Shown piece by piece: positions 17,241 through 25,841 of a stretch of DNA of 35,610 nt. The notes beneath the pieces were generated by a model. The model saw nothing but the letters and a program-made list of their open reading frames with translations, did not search any database and was not told the DNA's origin. The stretch is from Ignavibacteria bacterium GWF2_33_9 (GTDB lineage Bacteria > Bacteroidota > Ignavibacteria > Kapaibacteriales > UBA2268), in the NCBI GenBank assembly GCA_001804565.1, contig MHAC01000055.1, forward strand, positions 8,909-44,518. Reading direction: 5' to 3'. Numbering within the stretch: position 1 is the stretch's first letter; each line of letters opens with the position of its first letter. A program made the translations under genes and the position numbers.

Positions 17241-17771
17241 TTATTTGCTTTCCTTTTCCTTTTCGAGCAAATCTTTAATTTGTTTATATATTTCTACTTC
17301 GCCACCTTCAGCATAACCGCTATGTTCCCAAACGATTTCGCCCTTTGAGTTTACCAGAAATGTATGCGGCGGATTGGTCACATTCATTGCTCTTTTCAAT
17401 TCCGAATTTTCATCAAGGTAAAATTCAAAAGTCCACTTACGACCTTTCACGAAAGGTGCAACTTTTTTGGAAGTTCTTGTATCATCAATAGAGATAGCGA
17501 TGAGTTTCACACCGGTTTCTTCTTGCCATTTCGGATATACTTTATCCAAATTGGTTAATTCTCTAACACAAGGCACACACCAAGTTGCCCAAAAGTCTAT
17601 CAGTATAGGTTTCCCATCGTTATTGAATTCATTTGCATTGATCTTTTTCCCTAATAAATCAGTGACTGTAACTTTAGGGAGTTCTTTTGCGTTTATTGTA
17701 TATGTATTTTGGATATTTATTACTAATAGTAATATAATAACAGAAATTGATATGTTTAAGAATTTTTTCAT
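17241..17771 (-). CDS. TlpA-like periplasmic thioredoxin-fold protein
   Basis: A 176-residue protein with an N-terminal signal peptide or membrane anchor (hydrophobic about residues 7-21) and a thioredoxin/AhpC-TSA fold. The redox motif WATWCVPC places Cys65 and Cys68, and the cis-Pro segment NPPHTFLVNSKGEIVWEHSG follows near residues 132-151. The family reduces disulfides in the periplasm, for example in cytochrome c maturation or protection of exported proteins; the partner is not identifiable here. The N-terminus is divergent from the following T9SS-tagged gene, separated by 44 bases. Confidence 0.9.
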   Translation of the reverse strand: MKKFLNISISVIILLLVINIQNTYTINAKELPKVTVTDLLGKKINANEFNNDGKPILIDFWATWCVPCVRELTNLDKVYPKWQEETGVKLIAISIDDTRTSKKVAPFVKGRKWTFEFYLDENSELKRAMNVTNPPHTFLVNSKGEIVWEHSGYAEGGEVEIYKQIKDLLEKEKESK

Positions 17772-17815
17772 AAATTTACATTTTTAAAAAAACAAAATTA
17801 ATAAAATCGGAGTTA

Positions 17816-18553
17816 ATGATGAAAAAAATATACATCATATTAAGTTCATTACTTGTAATTTTCCTTTTTTCCGGGACGATTCAAGCACAAAATTTATATA
17901 TTTCAGGTGAAAATGAACTATCTTCTTCAAAAGATATTAATGAAGATTGGGAAATTATATTGTATTCTTCAATTGGGAACCAATCAAGCAGTGATATTAC
18001 TTCAAAAGTTAAAATTCACGTTGAAGAAATGACGACCGGTCATAATTATGCTATATGCTGGGGTATTAATTGCTTGCCTTCAACATCGGATTTTGATTGG
18101 GATAAAAGTGACGAATTTGTTATTAATGCAAATTCTATAACTTCAATGGGTACTTTTTCTGCACATTATTATTGTACCGATTATGTCAGCGACCCTATTC
18201 CCGGAAAAGGTGTTCTTGTTTTTACTTTTTATAATGTAAATAATCCCGATGATAATTGTACTTTAAAAGGTACTTTCATCTTCACTGATGGAGGTTCTGT
18301 TTCCGAAACTTACTCAATTCCTTCTGTAAATGTGAATTATACAAATGATAATATTCTTTCTGTTTCAGCAGAAAATTCAGATAATTATCAATTAAGTATT
18401 TTTGATCTAAATGGTGTTCAAGTTGCAAATGCTAATTTCAGCACTTCTTATTCAGGGAATTTCAATAATTTACAAAAAGGTGTATATTTCTATACAATCT
18501 TGGATTCCCAAGGCAAATTTGCTGCAAAAGGTAAAATCCTTACTGAAAAATAA
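17816..18553 (+). CDS. Secreted protein with T9SS type A sorting domain
   Basis: A 245-residue protein with a signal peptide (about 1-24, ending IQAQ), a central beta-rich region of about 150 residues of unknown function, and a C-terminal domain of about 60 residues that matches T9SS type A sorting domains: YQLSIFDLNGVQVANANF, LQKGVYFYTILDSQGK and a final KGKILTEK. Export across the outer membrane by the type IX system is therefore expected. The central region has four Cys residues (CWGINC near 80-85, then two further along), possibly disulfide-bonded. Two ATGs are adjacent; the GGAG at 17809-17812 is better spaced for 17819 than 17816. A terminator follows. Confidence 0.82.
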   Translation: MMKKIYIILSSLLVIFLFSGTIQAQNLYISGENELSSSKDINEDWEIILYSSIGNQSSSDITSKVKIHVEEMTTGHNYAICWGINCLPSTSDFDWDKSDEFVINANSITSMGTFSAHYYCTDYVSDPIPGKGVLVFTFYNVNNPDDNCTLKGTFIFTDGGSVSETYSIPSVNVNYTNDNILSVSAENSDNYQLSIFDLNGVQVANANFSTSYSGNFNNLQKGVYFYTILDSQGKFAAKGKILTEK

Positions 18554-18583
18554 GTTTTTTACTGATAACAAATATCTAAAAAT

Positions 18584-18617
18584 TACCGGTTAAGTCAAAT
18601 TAATCGGTATTTTTTTT
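18584..18617 (+). terminator. Rho-independent terminator
   Basis: Arms TACCGGTTA (18584-18592) and TAATCGGTA (18601-18609) pair with one wobble around an 8-base loop and are followed by eight Ts. It ends the T9SS-tagged gene transcript before the lipoprotein gene. Confidence 0.8.
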
Positions 18618-18649
18618 CTTAATTTAGCATATATAATAGGTGCAATATT

Positions 18650-19342
18650 ATGAAGAAAGTAATTTCATTAATTTTGATTTCAATCAGTTTCTTCTTTCTT
18701 TCCTGCGATTCAATCTTCGCACCCGAAGAACCTAATGAACTTAATGGCGATACAAATACTAAAATTGGCGAAGTTGGCAATACTTTTACTCTTGGGATTA
18801 ATGTTGATGGTAAATATATTCCGACAAATGAAAATTGCTATGTGAAAGATAATGATAAAGGAATTTGCACAATTCATCTTGAAATAAATATTAATGAAAT
18901 CTCAGCCAATAATAAGAATATTATACCTTTAATCGAAGAGATGATTAAATTCAATCCCAAAATTACAATGGATGACTCCGGCAATGTAGCGGCTGATTTC
19001 AAAGTAAAAATCACTTCCGAAGGTCTTCAGGATTTCTTTTTTAGTGAAAAAGGTAATGCCTTCACTTTAGTGAAATATAATTGCGAAAAAGGTGATGAGT
19101 ACATTATAGAGCAATCTGGCGGTAATAAAATTACTCGTAGAGTAACAGAAGTGTCAGAGGAAGATACTTTCCAGTATGGATTTTGGTTAATTAAAATATT
19201 CAGAATTGAACAAGATTTAGGTATTCCGGGAGTAAGCAAGATATTATATGATGCAAATAATAAATTCGGACTAGTTCATGTGAAATTTATTTTCGATGAT
19301 GACTCATACTTCGAAAGTTTCATTTTTCCGGAAAAATACTAA
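18650..19342 (+). CDS. Putative lipoprotein of unknown function
   Basis: A 230-residue protein with a lipoprotein signal peptide: a hydrophobic stretch over residues 4-18 and lipobox FLSC with the lipidated Cys19, followed by an acidic linker (FAPEEPNELNGD). The mature part is beta-rich with no motif I recognise. There are Cys residues near positions 58 and 68 and a third near residue 145. ATG at 18650 follows a GGTG-like ribosome-binding site. Surface or periplasmic location is expected; function unknown. It is separated from the previous gene by a terminator and is probably transcribed alone. Confidence 0.72.
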   Translation: MKKVISLILISISFFFLSCDSIFAPEEPNELNGDTNTKIGEVGNTFTLGINVDGKYIPTNENCYVKDNDKGICTIHLEININEISANNKNIIPLIEEMIKFNPKITMDDSGNVAADFKVKITSEGLQDFFFSEKGNAFTLVKYNCEKGDEYIIEQSGGNKITRRVTEVSEEDTFQYGFWLIKIFRIEQDLGIPGVSKILYDANNKFGLVHVKFIFDDDSYFESFIFPEKY

Positions 19343-19412
19343 TTGGAAGAATATTTATATATAATATGATTGATTTTATTATGAACTTTTTTCTGTATTT
19401 TTTTTACTTTTA

Positions 19413-20693
19413 TTACTCTATCTTCATAAACTTTATAGGTTTTGACTGATTATTAAATTTCAGGAAATAAATTCCTGCTGGTAAAAATGAGACGTCAATA
19501 TTTTGTAGAGAAGATTCATGCATTATCTCTACGGATAAAACTCTATTTCCAAAAATATCGAATATCTCGAATTTCACAGAGCCTTCAGGAATTTGAGAAA
19601 GCGAAAATGTCGAAAAAACAGGATTTGGGTAAAATTGTAAATCGGAATTATAATTGGAAATTATATCTTTCACACCAACCACACCACCTTTTCGATACAC
19701 AGCTAATCCTCCTCCGTATGTTCCTATCCATTTATTTCCATAATTATCAATTGCTAATGAATATACATTATCATTAGGCAATGGTGAATTCAATGTATCT
19801 ATCCCGGTCCAATTAATTAAATCACTTGAATATGCTAATCCACCCATTGGTACCTCAAGAGATAACCAAATATTATTATTAATATCAAAATCAATATCCA
19901 TAATATCTCTTGTATAAAATGAATTATCCTTATATACTGTCCAAGTTGTGTCTCTATCAAAAGTGAATAATTTTGTAAGTCCTAAATATACAAATCCGTT
20001 TTTATCTATTTTCAGGGAATTCAAAAATTTATTCTTTGGTAATAGAGAATTTGAAGAATTGTATAATTGCCAGGAATCTTGTCCATAAACTTTAATTAAT
20101 TCTGACGTTGTGGTTATCCATGTATTACCATCAATGTCAAAATCAATACCTGTAATATATTGACTTTTCATTGGACAATATGTGGAGTCATAGGTTACCC
20201 AATTTGAATAATCATCGAATTTACTTACACCTCCAAATTTTGTGCCTATATAGATATTATCATTTTTGTCTATCGAGATAATAGAAGTTTGATTATCACA
20301 TAATTGAGAATTACTAGTATTGTAATAAGTCCAATTTTGGTCATCTAACTTTGCCAAACCTTTTGTATAAAATCCAATCCATTTATTGTTTTTACTGTCT
20401 ATTGCGATTGTTTTTACAGAACTTGATGGTAAACCTGCATTTTCTTTTGTATAAATAGTCCATGTTGTACCACCATCAAATTTTGCAAGTCCGTCTCCAG
20501 TTGCGATCCATTTATTTCCTGTACTATCAATTTCTACATCCCAAATGAAATTGCTTGGTAATGGAGAATTCTCAGTATTATATAATATCCATTCAGGATT
20601 CTCAGCTTTTGAATTAACAATGGACGCAAACAAAAATAATATTACCCACGAAGTAAATCGTGGGTTTTTAATTTTATTTTTCACACTTATCAT
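19413..20693 (-). CDS. Secreted seven-blade two-component-regulator-type propeller with T9SS sorting domain
   Basis: A 426-residue exported protein. After a signal peptide (WVILFLFASIVNSKA), about seven repeats carry a WI(G/A)T...GGLAKFD pattern typical of 'two component regulator propeller' blades (WIATGDGLAKFDG, WIGFYTKGLAKLDD, YIGTKFGGVSKFDD, WIGTYGGGLAVYRK and weaker ones). The last 80 residues are a T9SS type A sorting domain (LQFYPNPV, FEIFDIFGNRVLSVEI, LPAGIYFLKFNN). No histidine kinase or HTH follows, so it is a free extracellular propeller. I chose ATG 20693 because it gives a normal signal peptide; the frame stays open to 20780, but that part runs into the hairpin array. A perfect 8-base inverted repeat (20644-20665) lies inside the signal-peptide codons. 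Confidence 0.83.
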   Translation of the reverse strand: MISVKNKIKNPRFTSWVILFLFASIVNSKAENPEWILYNTENSPLPSNFIWDVEIDSTGNKWIATGDGLAKFDGGTTWTIYTKENAGLPSSSVKTIAIDSKNNKWIGFYTKGLAKLDDQNWTYYNTSNSQLCDNQTSIISIDKNDNIYIGTKFGGVSKFDDYSNWVTYDSTYCPMKSQYITGIDFDIDGNTWITTTSELIKVYGQDSWQLYNSSNSLLPKNKFLNSLKIDKNGFVYLGLTKLFTFDRDTTWTVYKDNSFYTRDIMDIDFDINNNIWLSLEVPMGGLAYSSDLINWTGIDTLNSPLPNDNVYSLAIDNYGNKWIGTYGGGLAVYRKGGVVGVKDIISNYNSDLQFYPNPVFSTFSLSQIPEGSVKFEIFDIFGNRVLSVEIMHESSLQNIDVSFLPAGIYFLKFNNQSKPIKFMKIE

Positions 20694-20720
20694 TTTAACT
20701 TCTTCAATTAATAAATATAA

Positions 20721-20939
20721 GGGCATTTTCACATTTATGCCCAGTATTGAGGTATCGCCAAACACCCTTCTAAGAAACATAAAGGAAAATACCCCGATTC
20801 ATCGGAGCATTGCCTCACTTCGTTTCTTAGTTCTGAAAATTGGCGATTTTCACAGACAAACGATAGTAAGCTATGCTTACAAATATTTCAATTTTCATGG
20901 AATTGCTCTCAATTCCACTTGCAAAGTACAAAATACTTT
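20721..20939. repeat. Dense array of perfect hairpins (possible structured RNA or mobile-element end)
   Basis: The 410-base gap between sufT and the propeller gene contains: GGGCAT/ATGCCC (20721-20726, 20737-20742); a nested structure with outer arms ATCGCCA/TGGCGAT (20754-20760, 20841-20847), middle arms CTAAGAAAC/GTTTCTTAG (20770-20778, 20822-20830) and inner arms CCGAT/ATCGG (20794-20805); then GTAAGC/GCTTAC (20866-20880), TGGAATT/AATTCCA (20898-20917) and AAAGTA/TACTTT (20923-20939). All arms are perfect. On the minus strand this would be the 5' leader of the propeller gene. I do not recognise a known RNA family. Sequence from 20940 to 21103 is AT-rich with no clear element. Confidence 0.65.
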
Positions 20940-21103
20940 CAAATAAATATCAATTACTTGAAATTTTTTATTAATTAATCAACTTTTTTTAAGTATTACT
21001 TTTCGCAAAATTGAATATAAAGAAGTAAATACAATTATGAAGTGTGTTTTAAAATGTTACAAATAAAACGTTTTCATTATTGTAATAAAAAATTTATTAT
21101 ACC

Positions 21104-21439
21104 TTACATCATCCCAAGGATAAGTTTTGCCTCATCTGAGAGCAAACTTGGGTCCCATGGCGGATCGAAAGTAAGGATTACTTTTGCATCTTTCACTTCG
21201 GGAACTTGTTTGATGGACGTTTCCACATCAGCGGGTAAACCTCCCGCAACAGGACACGTCGGGGCAGTAAGTGTCATCAGTACAACTGCTTCGCTGTCTT
21301 CGGTTATCTTAATATCATAAATCAAGCCTAAATCATATACGTTCACCGGGATTTCCGGATCGTAAACCAATTTAATAGCTTCGATAATCTTTTGTTCTAA
21401 TTCTACTGCACTGATTTTTTCAATTGTAGTTTCTGCCAT
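21104..21439 (-). CDS. sufT: SufT-like / MIP18-family (DUF59) iron-sulfur assembly protein
   Basis: A 111-residue single-domain DUF59 protein. Visible: IIEAIKLVYDPEIPVNVYDLGLIYDI (split across about residues 15-40), LTAPTCPVAGGLPADVE with the conserved Cys, and a C-terminal FDPPWDPSLLSDEAKLILG. Family members help maturation of Fe-S proteins. It is the last gene of sufS-sufU-sufT, one base after sufU's stop, which supports the Fe-S role and makes a phenylacetate-pathway PaaD role unlikely. Confidence 0.9.
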   Translation of the reverse strand: MAETTIEKISAVELEQKIIEAIKLVYDPEIPVNVYDLGLIYDIKITEDSEAVVLMTLTAPTCPVAGGLPADVETSIKQVPEVKDAKVILTFDPPWDPSLLSDEAKLILGMM

Positions 21440-21440
21440 A

Positions 21441-21866
21441 TTAAACCTTGTTTAGAGCATCTACGAGTGTATGCCAGGCAAGTGTCGCACATTTCACTCT
21501 GGTAGGATATTCTTTTACCCCGCAAAATACTTCCAGATTAATTTCGGTTGGTTCATGATCCTCGCAACCGTGAGTAACAATTTGATGAAACTCATCGTAA
21601 AGTGCTTTCACTTCTTCGAAGTTTTTTCCTTTAATCAAAGCAGACATAATCGAAGCTGATGCCTTGGAAATTGCGCATCCGTTTGCTTCAAATTTGACAT
21701 CTTTGATTGTTTTTCCTTCAACATTCAGGAATAAATCAATATGGTCTCCGCAAAGTGGATTGAATCCTTCCGAATGATTGGAACAATTATCTATATGACC
21801 CCAGTTACGGGGATTTTTATTATGGTCTAAGATTACTTCCTGGTATAAATCGCTTAATTCGCTCAT
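21441..21866 (-). CDS. sufU: SufU-type iron-sulfur scaffold / sulfur-transfer protein
   Basis: A 141-residue IscU-fold protein. The ligand set is visible: Cys39 and Asp41 in NPLCGDHID, Cys64 in ANGCAISKASASIM, and Cys126 in RVKCATLAWHTL. The extra segment between the second and third ligand regions (about residues 80-118) is the insertion that separates SufU from IscU. SufU-type proteins accept persulfide sulfur from SufS through a bound zinc. Its start overlaps the sufS stop by 4 bases, implying translational coupling. Confidence 0.94.
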   Translation of the reverse strand: MSELSDLYQEVILDHNKNPRNWGHIDNCSNHSEGFNPLCGDHIDLFLNVEGKTIKDVKFEANGCAISKASASIMSALIKGKNFEEVKALYDEFHQIVTHGCEDHEPTEINLEVFCGVKEYPTRVKCATLAWHTLVDALNKV

Positions 21867-23104
21867 ACGTTAAATGTTTGTATAACTGTTTTCAAACCTT
21901 TAATTAAAACGTTTATATCCTCTTCGGTATTGTAAAAAGCGAGTGATGCTCTTGCTGTTGCAGGGATGCCGAAACATTTCATCACAGGTTGTGTGCAGTG
22001 CTGTCCTGTACGGATTGCAATTCCTTGTTTGTCCAAAATTGTTCCGATATCATGAGGGTGAATATCTTCCAAAATGAAGGAAATTATGCTTGCTTTTTTC
22101 TCTGCTGTTCCAATGATTTTCACTTCTGGGATTTCCATTATTTTTTCTGTTGCGTAATTCAACAAATGATTTTCATATTCCAAAATTCTGTCAATTCCTA
22201 ATGATTGGAAATAAATCACTGCTGCTGCGAGTCCGATTGCACCTTCAATGTTTTGCGTGCCTGCTTCGAATCTTTCCGGCAAATCTGCAAATATAGTCTT
22301 TTCTAATGTAACGGACTTAATCATATCGCCGCCTGTTTTGAAAGGTACCATTTTGTCCAGCAGATCAAACTTGCCGTATAAAACTCCAATCCCGGTTGGT
22401 CCGTAAAGTTTATGTCCTGAAAAAGCAAGAAAATCACAATCCAGGTCCTGCACGTCTATTTGCGTATGTTGAATTGACTGCGAAGCATCGAGACACGTTA
22501 CAACTCCAACCTTTTTTGCTTTTGCAAAGATTTCCTTTACGGGATTTATTGTTCCAAGTGAATTGGATATATGCACCAAAGAGACAATTTTCGTTCTTGG
22601 AGAAAGCAATTTTGCGTATTCTTCCCAAACCAATTCGCCTCGTTCATTTATCGGTATATATTTCAATATAAGATTCTTTTCCTTTGCTAATTGCTGCCAT
22701 GGAACAATGTTAGCATGATGCTCCATTTCTGTTATAATTATCTCATCTCCTTCCTGCAAATTGAATCTTGCATATGAATATGCTATTAGATTAAGCGATT
22801 CAGTTGCACCACTGGTGAATATAATTTCCTCAAAACGGTTTGCATTTATGAATTTACGGATTATTTCACGTGCATTTTCGTATCTCTCTGTGCTGAGCTG
22901 CGAATAGTGATAAACGCTGCGATGAATATTTGAATAGTAATTTGTGTATAAATCGGTAATCGCATCAATCACAACCTTAGGTTTTTGAGTGGATGCAGCA
23001 CTATCCAAATAAATGAAGGGCTTTCCGTTCATTTTTGTTTGCAGAATCGGGAAATCATTTCTGATTTGTGCAATTTCTTGTGGATTATTTATAAGAGAAT
23101 TCAT
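21863..23104 (-). CDS. sufS: Cysteine desulfurase SufS
   Basis: A 413-residue PLP-dependent group II cysteine desulfurase. The Schiff-base Lys232 lies in FSGHKLYGPTGIGVLYG, the N-terminal YLDSAASTQKP motif and the EMEHHANIVPW motif are intact, and the catalytic persulfide Cys370 lies in RTGQHCTQP. It removes sulfur from cysteine for Fe-S clusters. It is first in a three-gene operon (sufS-sufU-sufT). SufB, SufC and SufD are absent from this window and must be encoded elsewhere if the pathway is complete. Confidence 0.96.
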   Translation of the reverse strand: MNSLINNPQEIAQIRNDFPILQTKMNGKPFIYLDSAASTQKPKVVIDAITDLYTNYYSNIHRSVYHYSQLSTERYENAREIIRKFINANRFEEIIFTSGATESLNLIAYSYARFNLQEGDEIIITEMEHHANIVPWQQLAKEKNLILKYIPINERGELVWEEYAKLLSPRTKIVSLVHISNSLGTINPVKEIFAKAKKVGVVTCLDASQSIQHTQIDVQDLDCDFLAFSGHKLYGPTGIGVLYGKFDLLDKMVPFKTGGDMIKSVTLEKTIFADLPERFEAGTQNIEGAIGLAAAVIYFQSLGIDRILEYENHLLNYATEKIMEIPEVKIIGTAEKKASIISFILEDIHPHDIGTILDKQGIAIRTGQHCTQPVMKCFGIPATARASLAFYNTEEDINVLIKGLKTVIQTFNV

Positions 23105-23179
23105 TTTTTCATTTTATTAAATTTGAATAATTTAAAAACGGATTAAAAGATTATCTATTTATTATTTAAACTATTCCTT

Positions 23180-23187
23180 TATATTTG
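23180..23187 (+). promoter_or_regulatory. Candidate -7 box for the crotonase gene
   Basis: TATATTTG fits TAnnTTTG and lies 38 bases before the ATG at 23226, in the divergent region shared with sufS. Confidence 0.4.
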
Positions 23188-23225
23188 TTAAATTTGAAAT
23201 TAATGAAAACAGAAAACAAAGATTT

Positions 23226-23978
23226 ATGGATTATTCAGTAAATACCACAATTAAAAATTCCATTCTGGAAATTGAATTTTACAATCGCAGGGCAAATTCA
23301 CTCAATTCTGATATGCTCAAACAATTAACAGAGATATTTGATGATGCAGGCAAAAATGATGAAATTCTCGCAATCATTTTCCGTAGTAAAGGCGAAAAGG
23401 TCTTTTCTGCTGGAGCTAGTTTCGACGAAATGATGGCTATTGAAGATTTTCAGATTGCAAAGCAGTTTTTCCTTGGATTTGCAAAATTAATTTGGTCGAT
23501 GGTGAATTGTCCGAAATTCGTTATCACTCTCATTCAGGGTAAAGCAATTGGGGGTTCGGTTGGACTTACTGCAGCTTCCGATTACGTCATTGCCACCGAA
23601 AATGCTGAATTCCGACTTAGTGAATATAGCGTTGGGATTGGTCCTTTCGTTATTGCTCCTGCAATCGAAAAGAAAATTGGCTTGTCGCCTCTTATGGAAA
23701 TGACTATCGATACTGAATATCGCTCTGTGGAATGGGCATTGAGAAAAGGTCTTGTGTATAAAGTATTTCCTGATATTGAGCAAGTGAATGAATTCACTTA
23801 TAAACTTGCAGCGGATATTGCCAAACATAATCCAAAAGCAGTGGAAGAACTTAAAACAATTTTCTGGGAAAAAGAAAGGACTGATTTCAGCCATTATGAA
23901 GAAAGAGCAGAAAAAAGCGCCCGCTTGCTCCTCACTGACTTCACAAAGGCATTCCTAAGAGATTTCAAAGGTGGATAA
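23226..23978 (+). CDS. Enoyl-CoA hydratase/isomerase (crotonase) family protein
   Basis: A 250-residue crotonase-fold protein. Both oxyanion-hole segments are visible: FSAGASFDEM (about residues 60-69) and GKAIGGSVGLTAASDYVIA (about 104-122). The two positions used as catalytic acids in true hydratases are filled by Glu: FRLSEYSVGIGP and LMEMTIDTEY. Hydratase activity is therefore plausible, although the family also contains isomerases and thioesterases. The substrate is not evident. It is divergent from sufS, with no functionally linked neighbour. Confidence 0.86.
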   Translation: MDYSVNTTIKNSILEIEFYNRRANSLNSDMLKQLTEIFDDAGKNDEILAIIFRSKGEKVFSAGASFDEMMAIEDFQIAKQFFLGFAKLIWSMVNCPKFVITLIQGKAIGGSVGLTAASDYVIATENAEFRLSEYSVGIGPFVIAPAIEKKIGLSPLMEMTIDTEYRSVEWALRKGLVYKVFPDIEQVNEFTYKLAADIAKHNPKAVEELKTIFWEKERTDFSHYEERAEKSARLLLTDFTKAFLRDFKGG

Positions 23979-24042
23979 ATTGAATATCTATTGCTTTGGT
24001 AATTTCTTTTTCTTTAATTTGATTTTTTAAAGAGGTTATTTC

Positions 24043-24684
24043 TTGGAAACTAAATTTACTATTCAATCATTTTCTACCAAAAAGTTTAATCTTATCTTTT
24101 TTATTGCTTTTATCATTATTGTTGCCTTAACCATTTTTATTACATTAGAAGTTGCGGAATATTTGGTGGCTGCAATTTTTATTTTGCTTATTCCGATAAT
24201 TTTATTATCCCGAAAACTTGCAATTAAAAATCTCGAACTTACTGTTGGAACCGGTTTCCTCAAAATTAACGACAAAACAATTGATTTAAAGTCAGTGAAA
24301 GGCTATCATTTTTATGAAAAAGTTGCATTGATTATTTCCTTCGATATCCTTTATAATGAGAAGAATACTCTAACTATTCCGTGCTTGAATACCAAAGCAA
24401 ATTCTGCAAAATTTCACGAATTTATGAAAACATTCATAAATGAATGCAATAGAGTAAATCCTGATGCAGTGCCGATGAATTATCAGGAAGTGCACGTTAA
24501 AGAAATTTATATTTTGCGGCCAATTATAATTCTAGGTTTAGTGTTGATTGGTATTCTGGATTTATACATGATTTATGGTTTATTTTTCGGTGGAGTCTTC
24601 CTCTGGGGAATTCTTTTGATGAATATATTAATCTTGTCTTTCATCCCATATTTAAAGAAAAAGAAGAAAAATCCTCAAGAATAA
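24043..24684 (+). CDS. Small integral membrane protein, function unknown
   Basis: A 213-residue protein with two N-terminal membrane segments (about 15-55), a soluble beta-rich middle of about 95 residues (from KNLELTVGTG to about 150), and two C-terminal membrane segments (about 155-205), ending in a Lys-rich tail. I recognise no catalytic motif; the layout recalls bacterial PH-like membrane proteins but I cannot confirm this. The start is TTG at 24043, supported by AGAGG at 24031-24035 with a 7-base spacer. It follows the crotonase gene by 64 bases and could be cotranscribed. Confidence 0.68.
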   Translation: METKFTIQSFSTKKFNLIFFIAFIIIVALTIFITLEVAEYLVAAIFILLIPIILLSRKLAIKNLELTVGTGFLKINDKTIDLKSVKGYHFYEKVALIISFDILYNEKNTLTIPCLNTKANSAKFHEFMKTFINECNRVNPDAVPMNYQEVHVKEIYILRPIIILGLVLIGILDLYMIYGLFFGGVFLWGILLMNILILSFIPYLKKKKKNPQE

Positions 24685-24810
24685 ACAAATGGACCTCATT
24701 GGTCGCTTAAGTGCTTAATTTTGCAGAAAGCACATGAGATTGGTTATTAGAAAATAATCAATTAATATTTCTTGCTTTTTTGTAATTTGCAATTGTTAAA
24801 GTAGCAATCT

Positions 24811-25788
24811 ATGGAAAATAAAAGTTTGAACAAAAATTTGCATTCCGCAAAGAACGCTAAAAAAGATGAATTCTATACGCAACTCCCCGATATAGAACGT
24901 GAACTGAGGCACTATAAAGACCATTTTAAGGGTAAAACCGTTTTCTGCAACTGCGATGACCCCCGAGTGAGTAACTTCTTTAATTATTTCGCTTTGAACT
25001 TCGAGCCGCTCGGTCTGAAGAAACTCATCACCACCTGCTACAAAAGCCAAAATGCCGACCTTTTCAGTACGAACGATTCCGAAAGTGCTGTTTATCTGGA
25101 ATATTACGGCGATAAAAACGACAATAAAGTGCCCGACCCCGAGGAAATCGGAATTAAAAAGCTAAGCGGGGACGGCGACTTCCGCAGTAAAGAAAGCATA
25201 AAACTGCTCAAGCAAGCCGACATCGTGGTAACAAATCCCCCATTTTCCCTATTCCGTGAGTATGTCGCTCAATTAATGGAATACGATAAAAAGTTTGTAA
25301 TAATAGGACACCAAAATTCTATTACATATAAAGAAATTTTCAAGTTGATTAAAGAAAATAAGATATGGTTGGGATATGGCTTTAAACGGAATTGTGCACA
25401 TTTCATTAACAGTCATTATGTTGATTATGCTTCAGACGCAGACCATAAAGAAGGAATGATTAGAGTTTCCGGAATAGTATGGTTTACAAATCTTGATATT
25501 CAAAAAAGACACGAAGACCTGATTTTATTCAAAAAATACACACCTGAAGAATACCCAAAATATGATAATTACGATGCTATAAACGTAGATAAAACAAAGG
25601 AAATCCCAATGGATTATGATGGAGCAATGGGCGTTCCAATCACCTTCCTCGATAAATACAATCCCGAGCAGTTTGAGATTTTGGGACAAATGGTAACAAC
25701 TACAATTGATGATTTTAATTTTGGATATCCATACGTAAATGGGAAAAAAATTTACGCACGAATATTAATAAGGAATAAGCGGATATGA
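24811..25788 (+). CDS. EcoRI-family adenine-specific DNA methyltransferase
   Basis: A 325-residue N6-adenine methyltransferase of the EcoRI modification-enzyme family. Visible: the N-terminal family segment AKNAKKDEFYTQLPDIEREL (about residues 13-32), VFCNCDDPRVSNFFNYF (about 44-60, in place of a canonical FxGxG SAM loop), and catalytic NPPFSLFREY starting at Asn142. The recognition site cannot be inferred; GAATTC is only a family precedent. No EcoRI nuclease homologue is adjacent. In my knowledge of genomes this family often sits near DUF262-HNH genes, and one lies 5.2 kb downstream, so they may be a separated RM pair. The first 440 bases are GC-richer than the following 450, suggesting a mosaic origin. 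Confidence 0.9.
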   Translation: MENKSLNKNLHSAKNAKKDEFYTQLPDIERELRHYKDHFKGKTVFCNCDDPRVSNFFNYFALNFEPLGLKKLITTCYKSQNADLFSTNDSESAVYLEYYGDKNDNKVPDPEEIGIKKLSGDGDFRSKESIKLLKQADIVVTNPPFSLFREYVAQLMEYDKKFVIIGHQNSITYKEIFKLIKENKIWLGYGFKRNCAHFINSHYVDYASDADHKEGMIRVSGIVWFTNLDIQKRHEDLILFKKYTPEEYPKYDNYDAINVDKTKEIPMDYDGAMGVPITFLDKYNPEQFEILGQMVTTTIDDFNFGYPYVNGKKIYARILIRNKRI

Positions 25789-25841
25789 GAGAGATGAGAA
25801 TATGTGGAAAAAAAATCTTTTCCTAAGTCGTAATATTTATT

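Noticed and set aside
19413-20693. Hybrid two-component sensor
   Set aside because: The propeller blades match such sensors, but the protein ends in a T9SS sorting domain with no kinase or HTH domain.
20545-20946. Plus-strand open frame of 133 codons overlapping the propeller gene start
   Set aside because: It overlaps the well-supported propeller N-terminus and the hairpin array, and no domain or ribosome-binding site is apparent.
24811-25788. Complete EcoRI-type restriction-modification operon
   Set aside because: Only the methyltransferase is present; no EcoRI endonuclease homologue was found in the adjacent frames.
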